Positions 1 through 5,703 of a DNA stretch of 5,851 bases are shown piece after piece. Source of the DNA: Trichodesmium sp. jk18x7bins.61. GTDB taxonomy: Bacteria; Cyanobacteriota; Cyanobacteriia; Cyanobacteriales; Microcoleaceae. Location of the stretch: NCBI GenBank assembly GCA_022822685.1, contig JAJEAQ010000051.1:1-5851 (forward strand), given 5' to 3'. The position numbers were made by a program, and so were the translations under genes. Within the stretch, counting starts at the first letter, position 1. The number at the start of each line of letters is the position of its first letter. Below the pieces are notes generated by a model. It was not told the DNA's origin, searched no databases, and worked only from the letters and a program-made list of their open reading frames with translations.

Positions 1-42
1 AGGGGAAAGACTGGACATTTTAGCTGAAGCGACATTTTTAGA

Positions 43-86
43 CTGTCGCCGACATGTTCAGGGAGCCGACAGACGAAACATGTCGG
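43..86 (+). repeat. GTCG/CGAC repeat copy with inverted repeat
   Basis: CCGACATGTT (49-58) and AACATGTCGG (77-86) form a perfect 10-bp inverted repeat around an 18-base loop. Inside the same stretch CTGTCG (43-48) pairs with CGACAG (67-72). The string TGTCGCCGACAT recurs at 303-314, linking this copy to the repeats at 183-206, 302-330 and 447-484. No protein or intron motif is recognisable in 1-114, which may be repeat-derived filler in the decayed intron. Confidence 0.6.
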
Positions 87-182
87 ATCCATGCTCAACA
101 TGTGTCAAAGAATTAGTAGAAAAGGAGAAGAGAAATCTTTCATACTTTATGATATCAGTAGTACACCCATGATTAGACATGT

Positions 183-206
183 ATTCAGGTCGCGCGACAG
201 GCTCAA
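183..206 (+). repeat. Short interspersed repeat copy inside the maturase remnant
   Basis: Positions 183-202 are identical over 20 bp to 447-466 and include the perfect palindrome GTCGCGCGAC (189-198). The copy interrupts the conserved maturase motif RHV...KVKFQSSPDDP with seven in-frame codons. The right arm of the hairpin seen in the other copy (465-474) is missing or has diverged here. Confidence 0.75.
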
Positions 207-301
207 AGTCAAATTCCAATCAAGTCCAGACGACCCCTTACTCAAAGAATACTGGCTAAAACGTCAACACATTCATGTAGCTTTAGCTAAAAGCGTTGAG
301 C

Positions 302-330
302 CTGTCGCCGACATAAGAAAGCTCCGACTC
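302..330 (+). repeat. Short interspersed repeat copy near the maturase break
   Basis: It contains TGTCGCCGACAT (also at 44-55) followed by GAAAGCTCCGACT (317-329), which is identical to 472-484. It lies where the HNH part of the intron protein should begin, so it may mark the break at which that domain was lost. The link to the deletion is inference. Confidence 0.6.
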
Positions 331-385
331 TTGGAGGCAACAGGTACATTCAAAACCAAGAATTGTTGAGCTGGAAGTAAGGCTT

Positions 386-419
386 GAGCCGTGTGATGGG
401 TAACTGTCACCCACGGTTC
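386..419 (+). ncRNA. Group II intron domain V (catalytic hairpin)
   Basis: Domain V forms the metal-binding catalytic core of the ribozyme. These 34 nt fold exactly as expected. The lower stem pairs nt 1-8 (GAGCCGTG, with the catalytic AGC triad) with nt 27-34 (CACGGTTC), and 9/26 is a mismatch. A two-base AC bulge follows at nt 24-25. The upper stem is nt 10-14 (GATGG) with 19-23 (CTGTC), capped by a GTAA tetraloop of the GNRA class. Nothing here looks inactivated, unlike the rest of the element. Confidence 0.9.
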
Positions 420-421
420 AA

Positions 422-506
422 AGGGGAGGAGAGAGGAGCAATCCTCATTCAGGTCGCGCGACAGGCGACCTGAAAGCTCCGACTGGGGTCGGCCACCTGA
501 CCCGAT
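422..506 (+). ncRNA. Group II intron domain VI, interrupted by a short repeat
   Basis: Domain VI carries the branch-point adenosine for lariat formation. The 5' side (GGGGAGG from 423) can pair with CCT...CCC at 496-503, leaving A500 unpaired seven bases from the intron end, the usual branch position. A hairpin GAGGA-GCAA-TCCTC (433-446) looks like the original tip. About 49 bp (447-495), containing two further hairpins, sit between that tip and the descending strand and look like an insertion. Removing them on paper gives a compact domain VI of usual size. The insertion is inferred; the pairings are visible. Confidence 0.65.
447..492 (+). repeat. Most complete copy of the short hairpin repeat, inside domain VI
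   Basis: TTCAGGTCGC (448-457) and GCGACCTGAA (465-474) form a perfect 10-bp stem with a 7-base loop. They are followed by GAAAGCTCCGACT, shared with 317-329, and by a second hairpin CCGAC-TGGG-GTCGG (479-492). The first 20 bp match 183-202 exactly. The structure resembles small non-coding palindromic elements of cyanobacterial genomes, but I do not recognise a named family. Confidence 0.75.
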
Positions 507-778
507 ATCTAGTTCCATCAACATAAATACAGATTCCACAAACCCTTGAGTTTGTCGTCCTGCCTGGTTGAATAGAGGTTGCAGTATTACCATCAATTCA
601 ATTGCTACATCATTGTAGGTATTAGATGCTCCTTGACGTCCCTTTTTTCCTGACTAAGCCACTGCTGTATCGCTTCGGGAGTCAGTCAAAATGTTAAACT
701 ACATCTTTATTTCAAGGAAGCATTATATTCAGGCCAATTGCTGACTCGGTACTGGGGTTTGGACTTGGACTTACTCAT
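507..778 (-). pseudogene. IS5-family (IS903-type) transposase, N-terminal fragment
   Basis: Read on the minus strand from ATG 778-776, the product begins MSKSKSKPQYRVSNWPEYNASLK and continues with SLTF, LTPEAIQQWLSQEKR, NTYNDVAIELM and GRQTQGFVESVFMLMELD. This is the N-terminal region of IS903-like DDE transposases, which have NW.EYN.aL..RGSLT.W, then Y.d.AI, then lr..QGFV.S.f.LMgL in the same order. The gene is dead. TAA (709-707) replaces a codon where the family usually has Gln or Arg, TGA (688-686) replaces the Trp of SLTxW, and one base is missing near 640 after a run of six A. The rest, including the DDE triad, is not in the window, because a group II intron starts at about 506. A full-length protein would be roughly 300 residues. 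Confidence 0.85.
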
Positions 779-833
779 GTCTACTGGTGCAGATTTTTTG
801 TGCCATACTCTGCTATTCCTACACTATTTTAGT

Positions 834-851
834 CTTTTGTGCAACAAAGCC
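834..851 (-). repeat. Terminal inverted repeat of the IS5/IS903-type element
   Basis: On the minus strand, 851 to 834 reads GGCTTTGTTGCACAAAAG. It begins with GGCTTTGTTG, as does the IS903 end (GGCTTTGTTGAATAAATC). It is positioned upstream of the transposase start in the correct orientation. Confidence 0.8.
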
Positions 852-1275
852 AATTATATGTACAAGAGGAGGGTATCACCAGGAGTCTAAACTGCAATCG
901 ATCATAATTTAGGTTGAACAGAATCTCCCGAATATTTGGGGACTCAAACCCTCTTATAACAGTACTTTGGCCTCTTGCCTTTTCCCTGTTACCTATCCCG
1001 AAGGGAGTTGAAATTTTGTTAATTGCTCGCTTCAGTTTTCCCTGCATTCTTCAACATGGGTAAGTCTGGGGCATGGTGAAATAATTTTTACACCAGGATA
1101 GAAACCCCCTCCTTACATGGAAAGCAAACCGAACACCAGAAATAGCTTATACCAAATTCAACAAAGGTAGTTATGTTACTCTAAATTCCTAACAGCAAGG
1201 GAAAGCATTGTAGCAATGTTTTATAAAATTGGTATTAAAATAAGAAGAAGTAAACAAAATAGCAATTTATTTTCT
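852..1275. other. Spacer upstream of the protease gene, no convincing gene
   Basis: The sequence is moderately AT-rich. No reading frame here shows protein-like composition. The only structured stretch is the pyrimidine-rich heptamer run at 970-997. The protease promoter must lie in this spacer, but I see no clear -35/-10 pair. AAGGGA at 1197-1202 is the only purine-rich ribosome-site-like string near the alternative start at 1216, and at 13 bases its spacing is long. Confidence 0.5.
970..997. repeat. Degenerate tandem heptamers (STRR-like)
   Basis: Four consecutive 7-mers, GCCTCTT, GCCTTTT, CCCTGTT and ACCTATC, share the pattern NCCTNTT. Heptameric short tandemly repeated sequences are a known trait of filamentous heterocystous cyanobacteria. 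This run is short and imperfect, so it may be coincidental. Confidence 0.35.
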
Positions 1276-4239
1276 ATGCCCGTATTAACCGAAAGAACTT
1301 TAGAAGTTGGACAAAAACTAGAAGGATTTGAAGTAAAAGCCATTACTTCCCTGAGCCAACAGCAGATGGTGGCATATCAATTAGAACATCTAAAAACCGG
1401 TGCAAAATTGCTACACCTATATTCAGAGGATGCGGAAAATCTCTTTTCAATTAGTTTTCCTACTCCTCCCCCAAATAGTACGGGAATACCCCACATCCTT
1501 GAACATTCTGTACTAGCTGGCTCAAAAAAATATCCTGTACGGGAACCATTTTTCGAGATGCTGAAAATGAGTCCAGCAACCTTCATCAATGCGATGACTG
1601 GAGCTGACTGCACTTACTACCCAGTCTGTAGCAAAGTCAAACAAGACTTATTCAACCTAGCAGAAGTATACTTTGATGCTGTATTTCACCCCCTCCTGAC
1701 AGAAAACACATTCAAACGAGAAGGACATCACCTAGCTCCGGCTGACCCGGAAAACCCACAAGGTAAGTTAAAGTTTACAGGGGTAGTTTACAACGAAATG
1801 AGTGGGGCTATGTCAGACCCCGAACAACGCCTAGATAGTCTCGCTAACCGGAGTCTATTTCCTGATAACATTTATGGTGTTGAATCCGGAGGCGACCCCA
1901 AAAATATACCTGAACTAACTTACCAAGATTTCCAAGCATTCCACACCAACTATTATCACCCCAGTAACGCCTACTTCTTATTTTATGGAAATATTACGAC
2001 TCCCGAATATCTCCAGTTTTTGGCTGGCAAGCTAGATTCTTTTGAGCGACGGGAACCAAACATAGACATTACTCCTCAACCTCGGTGGAGTGAGTCACAT
2101 TTCCAAGAAGAGTCTTATCCTATTGGTGCAGGAGAAGAGGAAGCAGAGAAAACTTACATAATGATGAAATGGTTAGTGGGAGATAGCACTGCTCCTGATG
2201 AGTGGGTTTCTTTAGATATTCTTGGTCGCATCTTATTGGGAAATGAAGCAGCACCCTTGAAAAAAGCAATTGTTGAGTCACAGATAGGTCAAGATTTACT
2301 GCACTCTGGGTTAGACTCTGTGGGAAAGGAGGCTACTTTCCATGTCGGTATTCAAGGTAGTGAACCAGATCGCGGTGAAGCATTTAGTCAGTTAGTGCTA
2401 AATACTCTAGAAGCACTTGCTAGTAATGAAATTGAGCCTAGTCTTGTAGAGGCAGCATTCCAACAGGCAATCTACCAACACCAAGAAATCGCCAGGATGT
2501 ATCCTTTGAGAATGTTATTCCTGGTGATGCAAACTTGGATTTATGGGGGTGATCCATTGACATTTGTGAATATGAGCGATCACCTAGCTATCTGTAAACA
2601 ACATTATGATGAAGACCCCAATTATTTCAACAACTTAATCCGTGAAAAGTTACTCAACAATCACCACTGTTTGACTTTGGTAATGAAGCCAGACAGGGAA
2701 TGGCAATCTGCTTATGACCAATCAGTAGCAGCACAAGTGGAACAAGTGCGCTCTCAACTAACTCCAGAACAATTAGAGCGCATCGCTGCTGAAGCAGAAG
2801 AACTAGAAGTAGAGTCAGGAACTCCTAACGCACCGGAAGTTGTAGCCAAGCTTCCCCAATTACAAGTAAACGACTTGCCACAACAGCCAGAAAATATTCC
2901 GACTGAGATTGAAAGTATTGATGGTGGAGTGACACTATTACGTAATCATGTACTGAGCAATGGGGTCAATTATTTACAGCTGGATTTCAATTTACGGGCT
3001 ATGCCAGAAGAGTTGTGGTTGTACGTATCTACTTATATAGATGCACTGCGGAAGTTAGGGGCAGGAGAAATGAATTATGAACAGATTGCCCGGCGCATTG
3101 CTTCTAATACTGGCGGAATTAGTTTTAAATGTCAGTTACGAACTCACGCTCAAGATCCCTATCGTCGCGTGCATGGTTTTCGCATTAGTCTGAAAACTCT
3201 TGATGAACAGGTTGATACAGCATTCTCGTTGTTACGAGATATTATTTGGGCAGTAAATCCTCGCGATACAGCTCGATTAAGGGATGTGGCGATTCAGTCT
3301 CAGGCTCAATATAGTTCCGAGCTGGTTTATAATGGTATTTATACAGCTATGTCGCGGGCTAGTGCTGGCATGACGCGAGAAGCTAAGATTAGTGAGATTA
3401 TTAACGGTTTGCCTCAGCTAGAGTTGATGAATAAAGTATGCGATCGCTTTGATGAGCATGGGGCAAATTTGATGAAGCAAATTGAAACAATCCGCGATTA
3501 TGTTGCCAATCAACCATTGACTGCTAGTTTGACTGGCTCAGACCATGCTTACGAGTTGGTACGGAAAACACTCTCAGAGTGGGGTTTGCAGCAACAAGAA
3601 AAACCAGGAGATAACTTTGGTAGTCGCTTTGAGCCTGTATACAATCTGCGAGAAGGTTTAGCTGGCCCTGTACAAGTTGCTTATTGCGTTCAGAGTATGC
3701 CTGCACCTCATTTCAGTCATCAGAAATCTCCCTTGTTAGAGTTAGGCGCTCATTTGTTAGGTTTGGGTTATCTATTCAGTGAAATCCGCCTCAAAGGTAA
3801 TGCTTATGGTGCCGGATGTGCTTACAGTCCGTTAGGAAAAGTTATGTCCCTGTATTCATACCGCGATCCTAATATTAGCCGCACTCTTGACGTATTTGCT
3901 GGTTTAATAGATTATATCAAGGATGTAGATTGGACTCAGACTGATGTTGACCGGGCGATTATTGCTACGACTCAGAATGATTCTCCTGTTTTACGTCCAG
4001 AGGTAGCGACAAGTTTGGCGTTGGAACGTTATCTGACAGCTCAAACTGCTGAAGTACGGGAGGAACGTTATCAGCGATCGCTCAAAGCTACTGTCGCCGA
4101 TGTGAAACAAACTTTGTTGGATGTCTTTACTAGGGGCATGGAACAAAGCAATATTTGTGTGATGTCTGCTCGCGAAAAATTGGAAGAAGCCAACCGTCAA
4201 ATGAGAGCCAATCCGTTGCAAATTTCTGATATTCTGTGA
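1276..4239 (+). CDS. PreP-like zinc metallopeptidase, M16C family (insulinase superfamily)
   Basis: The product (987 residues) is a presequence-protease-type peptidase. The family degrades free signal or transit peptides and other unfolded peptides inside a closed two-half chamber. With no signal peptide or membrane segment visible, it should be cytoplasmic. Numbering from Met at 1276, the inverted zinc motif HxxEH is His73-Ile-Leu-Glu76-His77 (in PHILEHSVLAG), and the third zinc ligand is Glu174 in VVYNEMSGAM, 97 residues downstream as in PreP. A charged helical linker (about 478-530, rich in Glu and Gln) joins the two M16 halves. The C-terminal half keeps the substrate-holding Arg/Tyr region around AYGAGCAYSPLG and SYRDPN. 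Length matches the family. The start at 1276 is chosen because family similarity (LTERTLEVGQKLEGFEVKAIT) begins there. An in-frame ATG at 1216 would add 20 basic, AT-rich codons and cannot be excluded. Two HIP1 octamers lie inside. No co-transcribed neighbour is visible. Confidence 0.95.
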   Translation: MPVLTERTLEVGQKLEGFEVKAITSLSQQQMVAYQLEHLKTGAKLLHLYSEDAENLFSISFPTPPPNSTGIPHILEHSVLAGSKKYPVREPFFEMLKMSPATFINAMTGADCTYYPVCSKVKQDLFNLAEVYFDAVFHPLLTENTFKREGHHLAPADPENPQGKLKFTGVVYNEMSGAMSDPEQRLDSLANRSLFPDNIYGVESGGDPKNIPELTYQDFQAFHTNYYHPSNAYFLFYGNITTPEYLQFLAGKLDSFERREPNIDITPQPRWSESHFQEESYPIGAGEEEAEKTYIMMKWLVGDSTAPDEWVSLDILGRILLGNEAAPLKKAIVESQIGQDLLHSGLDSVGKEATFHVGIQGSEPDRGEAFSQLVLNTLEALASNEIEPSLVEAAFQQAIYQHQEIARMYPLRMLFLVMQTWIYGGDPLTFVNMSDHLAICKQHYDEDPNYFNNLIREKLLNNHHCLTLVMKPDREWQSAYDQSVAAQVEQVRSQLTPEQLERIAAEAEELEVESGTPNAPEVVAKLPQLQVNDLPQQPENIPTEIESIDGGVTLLRNHVLSNGVNYLQLDFNLRAMPEELWLYVSTYIDALRKLGAGEMNYEQIARRIASNTGGISFKCQLRTHAQDPYRRVHGFRISLKTLDEQVDTAFSLLRDIIWAVNPRDTARLRDVAIQSQAQYSSELVYNGIYTAMSRASAGMTREAKISEIINGLPQLELMNKVCDRFDEHGANLMKQIETIRDYVANQPLTASLTGSDHAYELVRKTLSEWGLQQQEKPGDNFGSRFEPVYNLREGLAGPVQVAYCVQSMPAPHFSHQKSPLLELGAHLLGLGYLFSEIRLKGNAYGAGCAYSPLGKVMSLYSYRDPNISRTLDVFAGLIDYIKDVDWTQTDVDRAIIATTQNDSPVLRPEVATSLALERYLTAQTAEVREERYQRSLKATVADVKQTLLDVFTRGMEQSNICVMSAREKLEEANRQMRANPLQISDIL
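3440..3447. repeat. HIP1 octamer GCGATCGC
   Basis: This is the highly iterated palindrome of many cyanobacterial genomes. A second copy lies at 4074-4081 in the same gene. Its value here is as a taxonomic marker. Confidence 0.85.
4074..4081. repeat. HIP1 octamer GCGATCGC
   Basis: Second HIP1 copy, near the 3' end of the protease gene. No HIP1 occurs in the mobile-element blocks on either side. Confidence 0.85.
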
Positions 4240-4253
4240 TTTCAGAATAGTTA

Positions 4254-4291
4254 AGTCACCTCACCCCATATAAATATAGGGCTTGGTGACT
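4254..4291 (+). terminator. Candidate terminator hairpin after the protease gene
   Basis: AGTCACC (4254-4260) pairs with GGTGACT (4285-4291). Inside an internal loop, CCC and ATAT pair with ATAT and GGG. It begins 15 bases after the stop codon, where a terminator is expected, but the following sequence (CTCTTATTG) is not a good T tract. It may be an imperfect intrinsic terminator or a 3'-end stabilising hairpin. A smaller hairpin, CAGCA-ATC-TGCTG, follows at 4334-4346 with TTTA after it. Confidence 0.5.
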
Positions 4292-4488
4292 CTCTTATTG
4301 CTCTGCTCCTGAAGTGAAATACTCACACCAGGGCAGCAATCTGCTGTTTAGAGCTATATTATCGGTAAGCGTTTAATAGCATGTTCGGGTAATTAGTTAT
4401 AAAAAAGTCTTTGCTCGTAGTTGCGATGGGGCGTCAAATATATATCTAGCCTCAAAGTGCAACTACTAGCCTAGCAATAAAGTTTTTT

Positions 4489-4514
4489 TTGGGTTGCGAA
4501 CAAACTTAACCCAA
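4489..4514. repeat. Inverted repeat TTGGGTT...AACCCAA
   Basis: Seven-base arms (4489-4495 and 4508-4514) enclose a 12-base loop. The right side continues into CCTAAAG. GGGTT...AACCCAACCT hairpins are frequent in intergenic DNA of filamentous cyanobacteria and are probably small mobile-element derivatives. An eight-T run lies on the 5' side of the hairpin, the wrong side for a + strand terminator. Confidence 0.45.
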
Positions 4515-4631
4515 CCTAAAGTATTTTAATGAATGAATGAAACATCGATTCTACCAAAATTAGTACTGAGAACTATTTGCATATTCTCCAATACTAAAAA
4601 GTGGCTACGCAAAATTGATTAATCTGGTGTG

Positions 4632-4651
4632 GGTGGTGAGCCATCACTACC
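4632..4651 (-). terminator. Hairpin just after the minus-strand repeat-protein frame
   Basis: GGTGGTGA (4632-4639) and TCACTACC (4644-4651) form an 8-bp stem (one G-T pair) with a GCCA loop. It starts three bases beyond the minus-strand stop (4657-4655), as a terminator would. No strong T run follows in that direction, so activity is uncertain. Confidence 0.35.
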
Positions 4652-4654
4652 TGG

Positions 4655-5158
4655 CTAATCCGTATAAGGAAGGGGATATGAACTCAATTCATATCTAATA
4701 TCTTGAATATTCAAAATTTTATCCTCATTTTCATCAATAATCTTCTCCACCTGCTCTCTTACCAATTCTTCCCAATTTCTTATAGTTACTAAATTTTCAA
4801 AATCTTCCTCATCTATTGTTACTTCCAATCAACTGAATCGAGCTAAATCATCTTTCATGATTTCATTAGATTTTTCCTTAATAATTGATTTAATTTTATC
4901 TCTTACCAATTCTTCCCAATTTCTTATAGTTACTAAATTTTCAAAATCTTCTCCCTCAATCATTACTTCTAATAAATCTGTGTTAATAAAAATGTTCTTG
5001 TTTTTACTCTGAGCAATTTTATAACTATTTTTTTTGAGAATTGTTTTGCTCCCATCTCTTAGCAATTATTCCCAATTGTTTAGACATGTTAAATCACTAA
5101 AAGATTGATAATCTATTAATACTGTTAACTCTTCTATATTATTTAAATTTTCGTTCAT
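4655..5158 (-). pseudogene. Broken gene for an unrecognised protein of three internal repeats
   Basis: One frame runs from ATG 5158-5156 to TAG 4657-4655 (167 codons) with two internal stops: TAA at 5068-5066 (codon 31) and TGA at 4831-4829 (codon 110). The product consists of three related units beginning LTV, LEV and LEV (codons 11, 63 and 111), each followed by an acidic stretch, then DFENLVTIRNWEELVR in units 2 and 3, and a Lys/Glu-rich helix-like tail. Each stop is one substitution from the sister unit: GAA to TAA in NWEEL, and TTA to TGA before LEV. This indicates an originally continuous gene. It ends RYELSSYPLPYTD. There is no signal peptide, membrane segment or cysteine motif, and base composition is far more AT-rich than the protease gene. 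I do not recognise the family. A short live ORF from an alternative TTG at 5065 (78 codons) is possible but less likely. Confidence 0.6.
4755..4951 (-). repeat. 53-bp exact direct repeat with 144-bp period
   Basis: Positions 4755-4807 and 4899-4951 are identical over 53 bp. The 144-bp spacing equals 48 codons, so the frame is preserved. It encodes the repeated EDFENLVTIRNWEELVR segment. A third, diverged copy begins at about 5055 (156 bp, 52 codons, further on). Identity at DNA level between units 2 and 3 points to recent duplication or gene conversion. Confidence 0.9.
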
Positions 5159-5390
5159 ATTTACATAACAAAAGTACAGTGTAATTGTTCTATTATACTT
5201 AGCCATGGGAAAGTTTAAATATCCCCTACGCGCTTCCCAGCCAGCCTACAAAATATATATTATACTTTATTATATTTTAATGCCATAGACAAAATTTATA
5301 GTGTGAGCGTCTTGCTCACGCACAGGAGCAAGATGCTCGCTCACGCACGGGAGTAAGATACTCCTACTGGCACTGACTCGGAGAATTATT
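5159..5390. other. Spacer between the two divergent broken genes
   Basis: This separates the minus-strand repeat-protein frame from the plus-strand Uma2 gene and so should hold both promoters. The stretch 5251-5280 is nearly pure A/T (containing TATACT and TATATT) and is the best place for a -10 element, but no definite promoter can be assigned. The tandem palindromes at 5303-5364 occupy the part nearest Uma2. Confidence 0.45.
5303..5364. repeat. Tandem short palindromes (GAGCAAGATGCTC type)
   Basis: The first hairpin is GTGAGC-GTCTT-GCTCAC (5303-5319). Two 25-bp tandem units follow, 5314-5338 and 5339-5363, each starting GCTCACGCAC. The units differ at three positions, and two of these compensate: the stem GAGC/GCTC in the first becomes GAGT/ACTC in the second around the same AAGAT loop. 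Such elements are widespread between genes in Nostoc-like cyanobacteria. Preservation of pairing suggests the structure matters in DNA or RNA. Confidence 0.8.
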
Positions 5391-5429
5391 ATGAGTATAA
5401 CAAAATTAGATGAAATTGGTATTAGGTAA
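5391..5429 (+). CDS. 12-residue mini-ORF just upstream of the Uma2 gene
   Basis: The reading frame encodes MSITKLDEIGIR and stops. GGAG at 5380-5383 is a good ribosome site seven bases before its ATG, and its stop codon lies five bases before the Uma2 ATG, over the AGGT (5424-5427) that could be the Uma2 ribosome site. It may be a leader allowing coupled translation, the stump of a lost upstream gene, or chance. Confidence 0.25.
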   Translation: MSITKLDEIGIR

Positions 5430-5434
5430 TTTCC

Positions 5435-5661
5435 ATGCAAGTTCAAACGGAAAAACGCTATTACACCCCTGAAGAATATCTGGCTTTAGAAGAAATTGCA
5501 GAGAACAAAAGTGAATACCATGATGGAGCAATAATACCTATGACTGGTGGGACTACAAACCACAATATAATTGCCGGAAATTTTTATAAAAGATTTCCTT
5601 TGAGAATAGGAGAACAATCCTACAAAGTATTTATCGCTGATGTGCGTCTGTGGATACCTTT
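5435..5661 (+). pseudogene. Uma2 family endonuclease (DUF820), N-terminal part cut by a group II intron
   Basis: The first 75 residues are typical Uma2, a PD-(D/E)xK-fold family abundant in cyanobacteria. They contain TEKRYYTPEEYLALEE, KSEYHDGAI (Glu27), MTGGTTNHNII and IADVRLWIP (Asp69, the first acidic residue of the nuclease core). A complete protein is about 190 residues. The downstream YPD and EVLSxST elements with the remaining catalytic residues are missing. After codon 75 similarity stops exactly where the reverse complement of a group II intron 3' end begins. The frame then runs 18 further codons through intron sequence to TGA 5714-5716. Because the intron is antisense, it cannot be spliced from this gene's message, so the gene is inactive unless the truncated product has a role. 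The biological role of Uma2 proteins is not established; many are mobile-element associated. Confidence 0.85.
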
Positions 5662-5703
5662 GTTAGATCGACGTCCGATATTATTCGGGGCGCCTCGACT
5701 TCA
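5662..5703 (-). ncRNA. Group II intron domain VI and 3' splice end
   Basis: On the minus strand this holds an inner hairpin CCGA-ATAATA-TCGG, flanked by CG/CG pairing and an outer GTCGA...TCGATC arrangement with the candidate branch adenosine in CGATCTAAC. The pairing is plausible but imperfect. The end point is set by the AY ending and by the Uma2 junction. Confidence 0.6.

Larger units (their letters stand above)
91..369 (+). pseudogene. Remnant of group II intron maturase/reverse transcriptase C-terminal region
   Basis: A 92-codon open frame of which only about residues 10-62 look like real protein. It reads FILYDISSTPMIRHV, then KVKFQSSPDDPLLKEYWLKRQ, which matches the segment between the maturase domain and the HNH endonuclease of cyanobacterial intron proteins (typically TPIxRHxKVKGxxSPDDPxLKEYWxKR). 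A full-length protein of this kind is several hundred residues long. The reverse transcriptase part is missing upstream (a TGA at 25-27 closes the frame), and the zinc-ribbon/HNH part expected after residue 62 is absent. Seven residues, FRSRDRL (32-38), break the conserved motif and are encoded by a copy of the local short repeat. The ATG at 91 is simply the first one in the open stretch, not a genuine start. Assignment rests on recognised motif patterns, not on a search. Confidence 0.75.
1..506 (+). mobile_element. Group II intron, 3' fragment (antisense in an IS transposase gene)
   Basis: This is the 3' part of a bacterial group II intron (a self-splicing retroelement); its 5' part lies outside the window. 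In order it shows a remnant of the maturase C-terminal region (about 115-283), a 34-nt domain V (386-419) and domain VI ending in CTGACCCGAT at 506, with a candidate branch A (A500) seven bases from the end. The base after 506 falls exactly inside a minus-strand IS5-family transposase reading frame, which fixes the 3' junction. The orientation is antisense to that gene, so splicing could not have restored the transposase message. The copy looks dead: the maturase is truncated and domain VI is interrupted. The exact 3' end is inferred from the AY-type ending and the resumption of transposase homology. Confidence 0.85.
507..851 (-). mobile_element. IS5-family insertion sequence remnant (left part)
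   Basis: This spans from the intron junction to the outer end of the element. It contains the transposase start at 778 and about 55 bp of leader between the ATG and the terminal repeat. The right part and second inverted repeat would lie beyond the intron, outside the window. The 9 bp just outside (AATTATATG, 852-860) would be the target duplication if IS903-style 9-bp duplications apply. This cannot be tested without the other end. Confidence 0.8.
4292..4654. other. Spacer without a recognisable gene
   Basis: AT-rich, with stops in all frames and no RNA gene that I recognise. It contains two inverted repeats: GTAGTTGC (4417-4424) with GCAACTAC (4459-4466), and the TTGGGTT/AACCCAA pair listed separately. 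Next to the latter is the short tetranucleotide run AATGAATGAATGAA (4529-4542). Confidence 0.5.

Noticed and set aside
301..484. Possible CRISPR array from the recurring GTCG/CGAC and GAAAGCTCCGACT strings
   Set aside because: Copies vary in length and spacing (about 110-150 bp apart), overlap intron domains, and no cas gene is present.
273..596. Minus-strand 107-codon open frame crossing the intron junction
   Set aside because: Only its first 30 or so codons are real transposase sequence. The remainder is the antisense of intron domains V and VI, so it is a chance read-through of the junction.
829..1047. Minus-strand 72-codon open frame over the IS end and spacer
   Set aside because: It runs through the terminal inverted repeat, has no recognisable motif, and part of it comes from the heptamer-like run at 970-997.
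1377..4221. Minus-strand open frames at 1377-1613, 3524-3706 and 3991-4221
   Set aside because: All lie inside the protease gene in antisense and show no protein-family features.
4481..4514. Intrinsic terminator at the eight-T run and TTGGGTT/AACCCAA hairpin
   Set aside because: The T run lies 5' of the hairpin on the + strand and appears as an A run after the hairpin on the - strand, so it cannot serve as a terminator tail in either direction.
5303..5364. Possible CRISPR or tRNA from closely spaced short palindromes
   Set aside because: Units are directly adjacent with no unique spacers, and no cloverleaf or CCA-type acceptor can be drawn. They fit tandem palindromic repeats.
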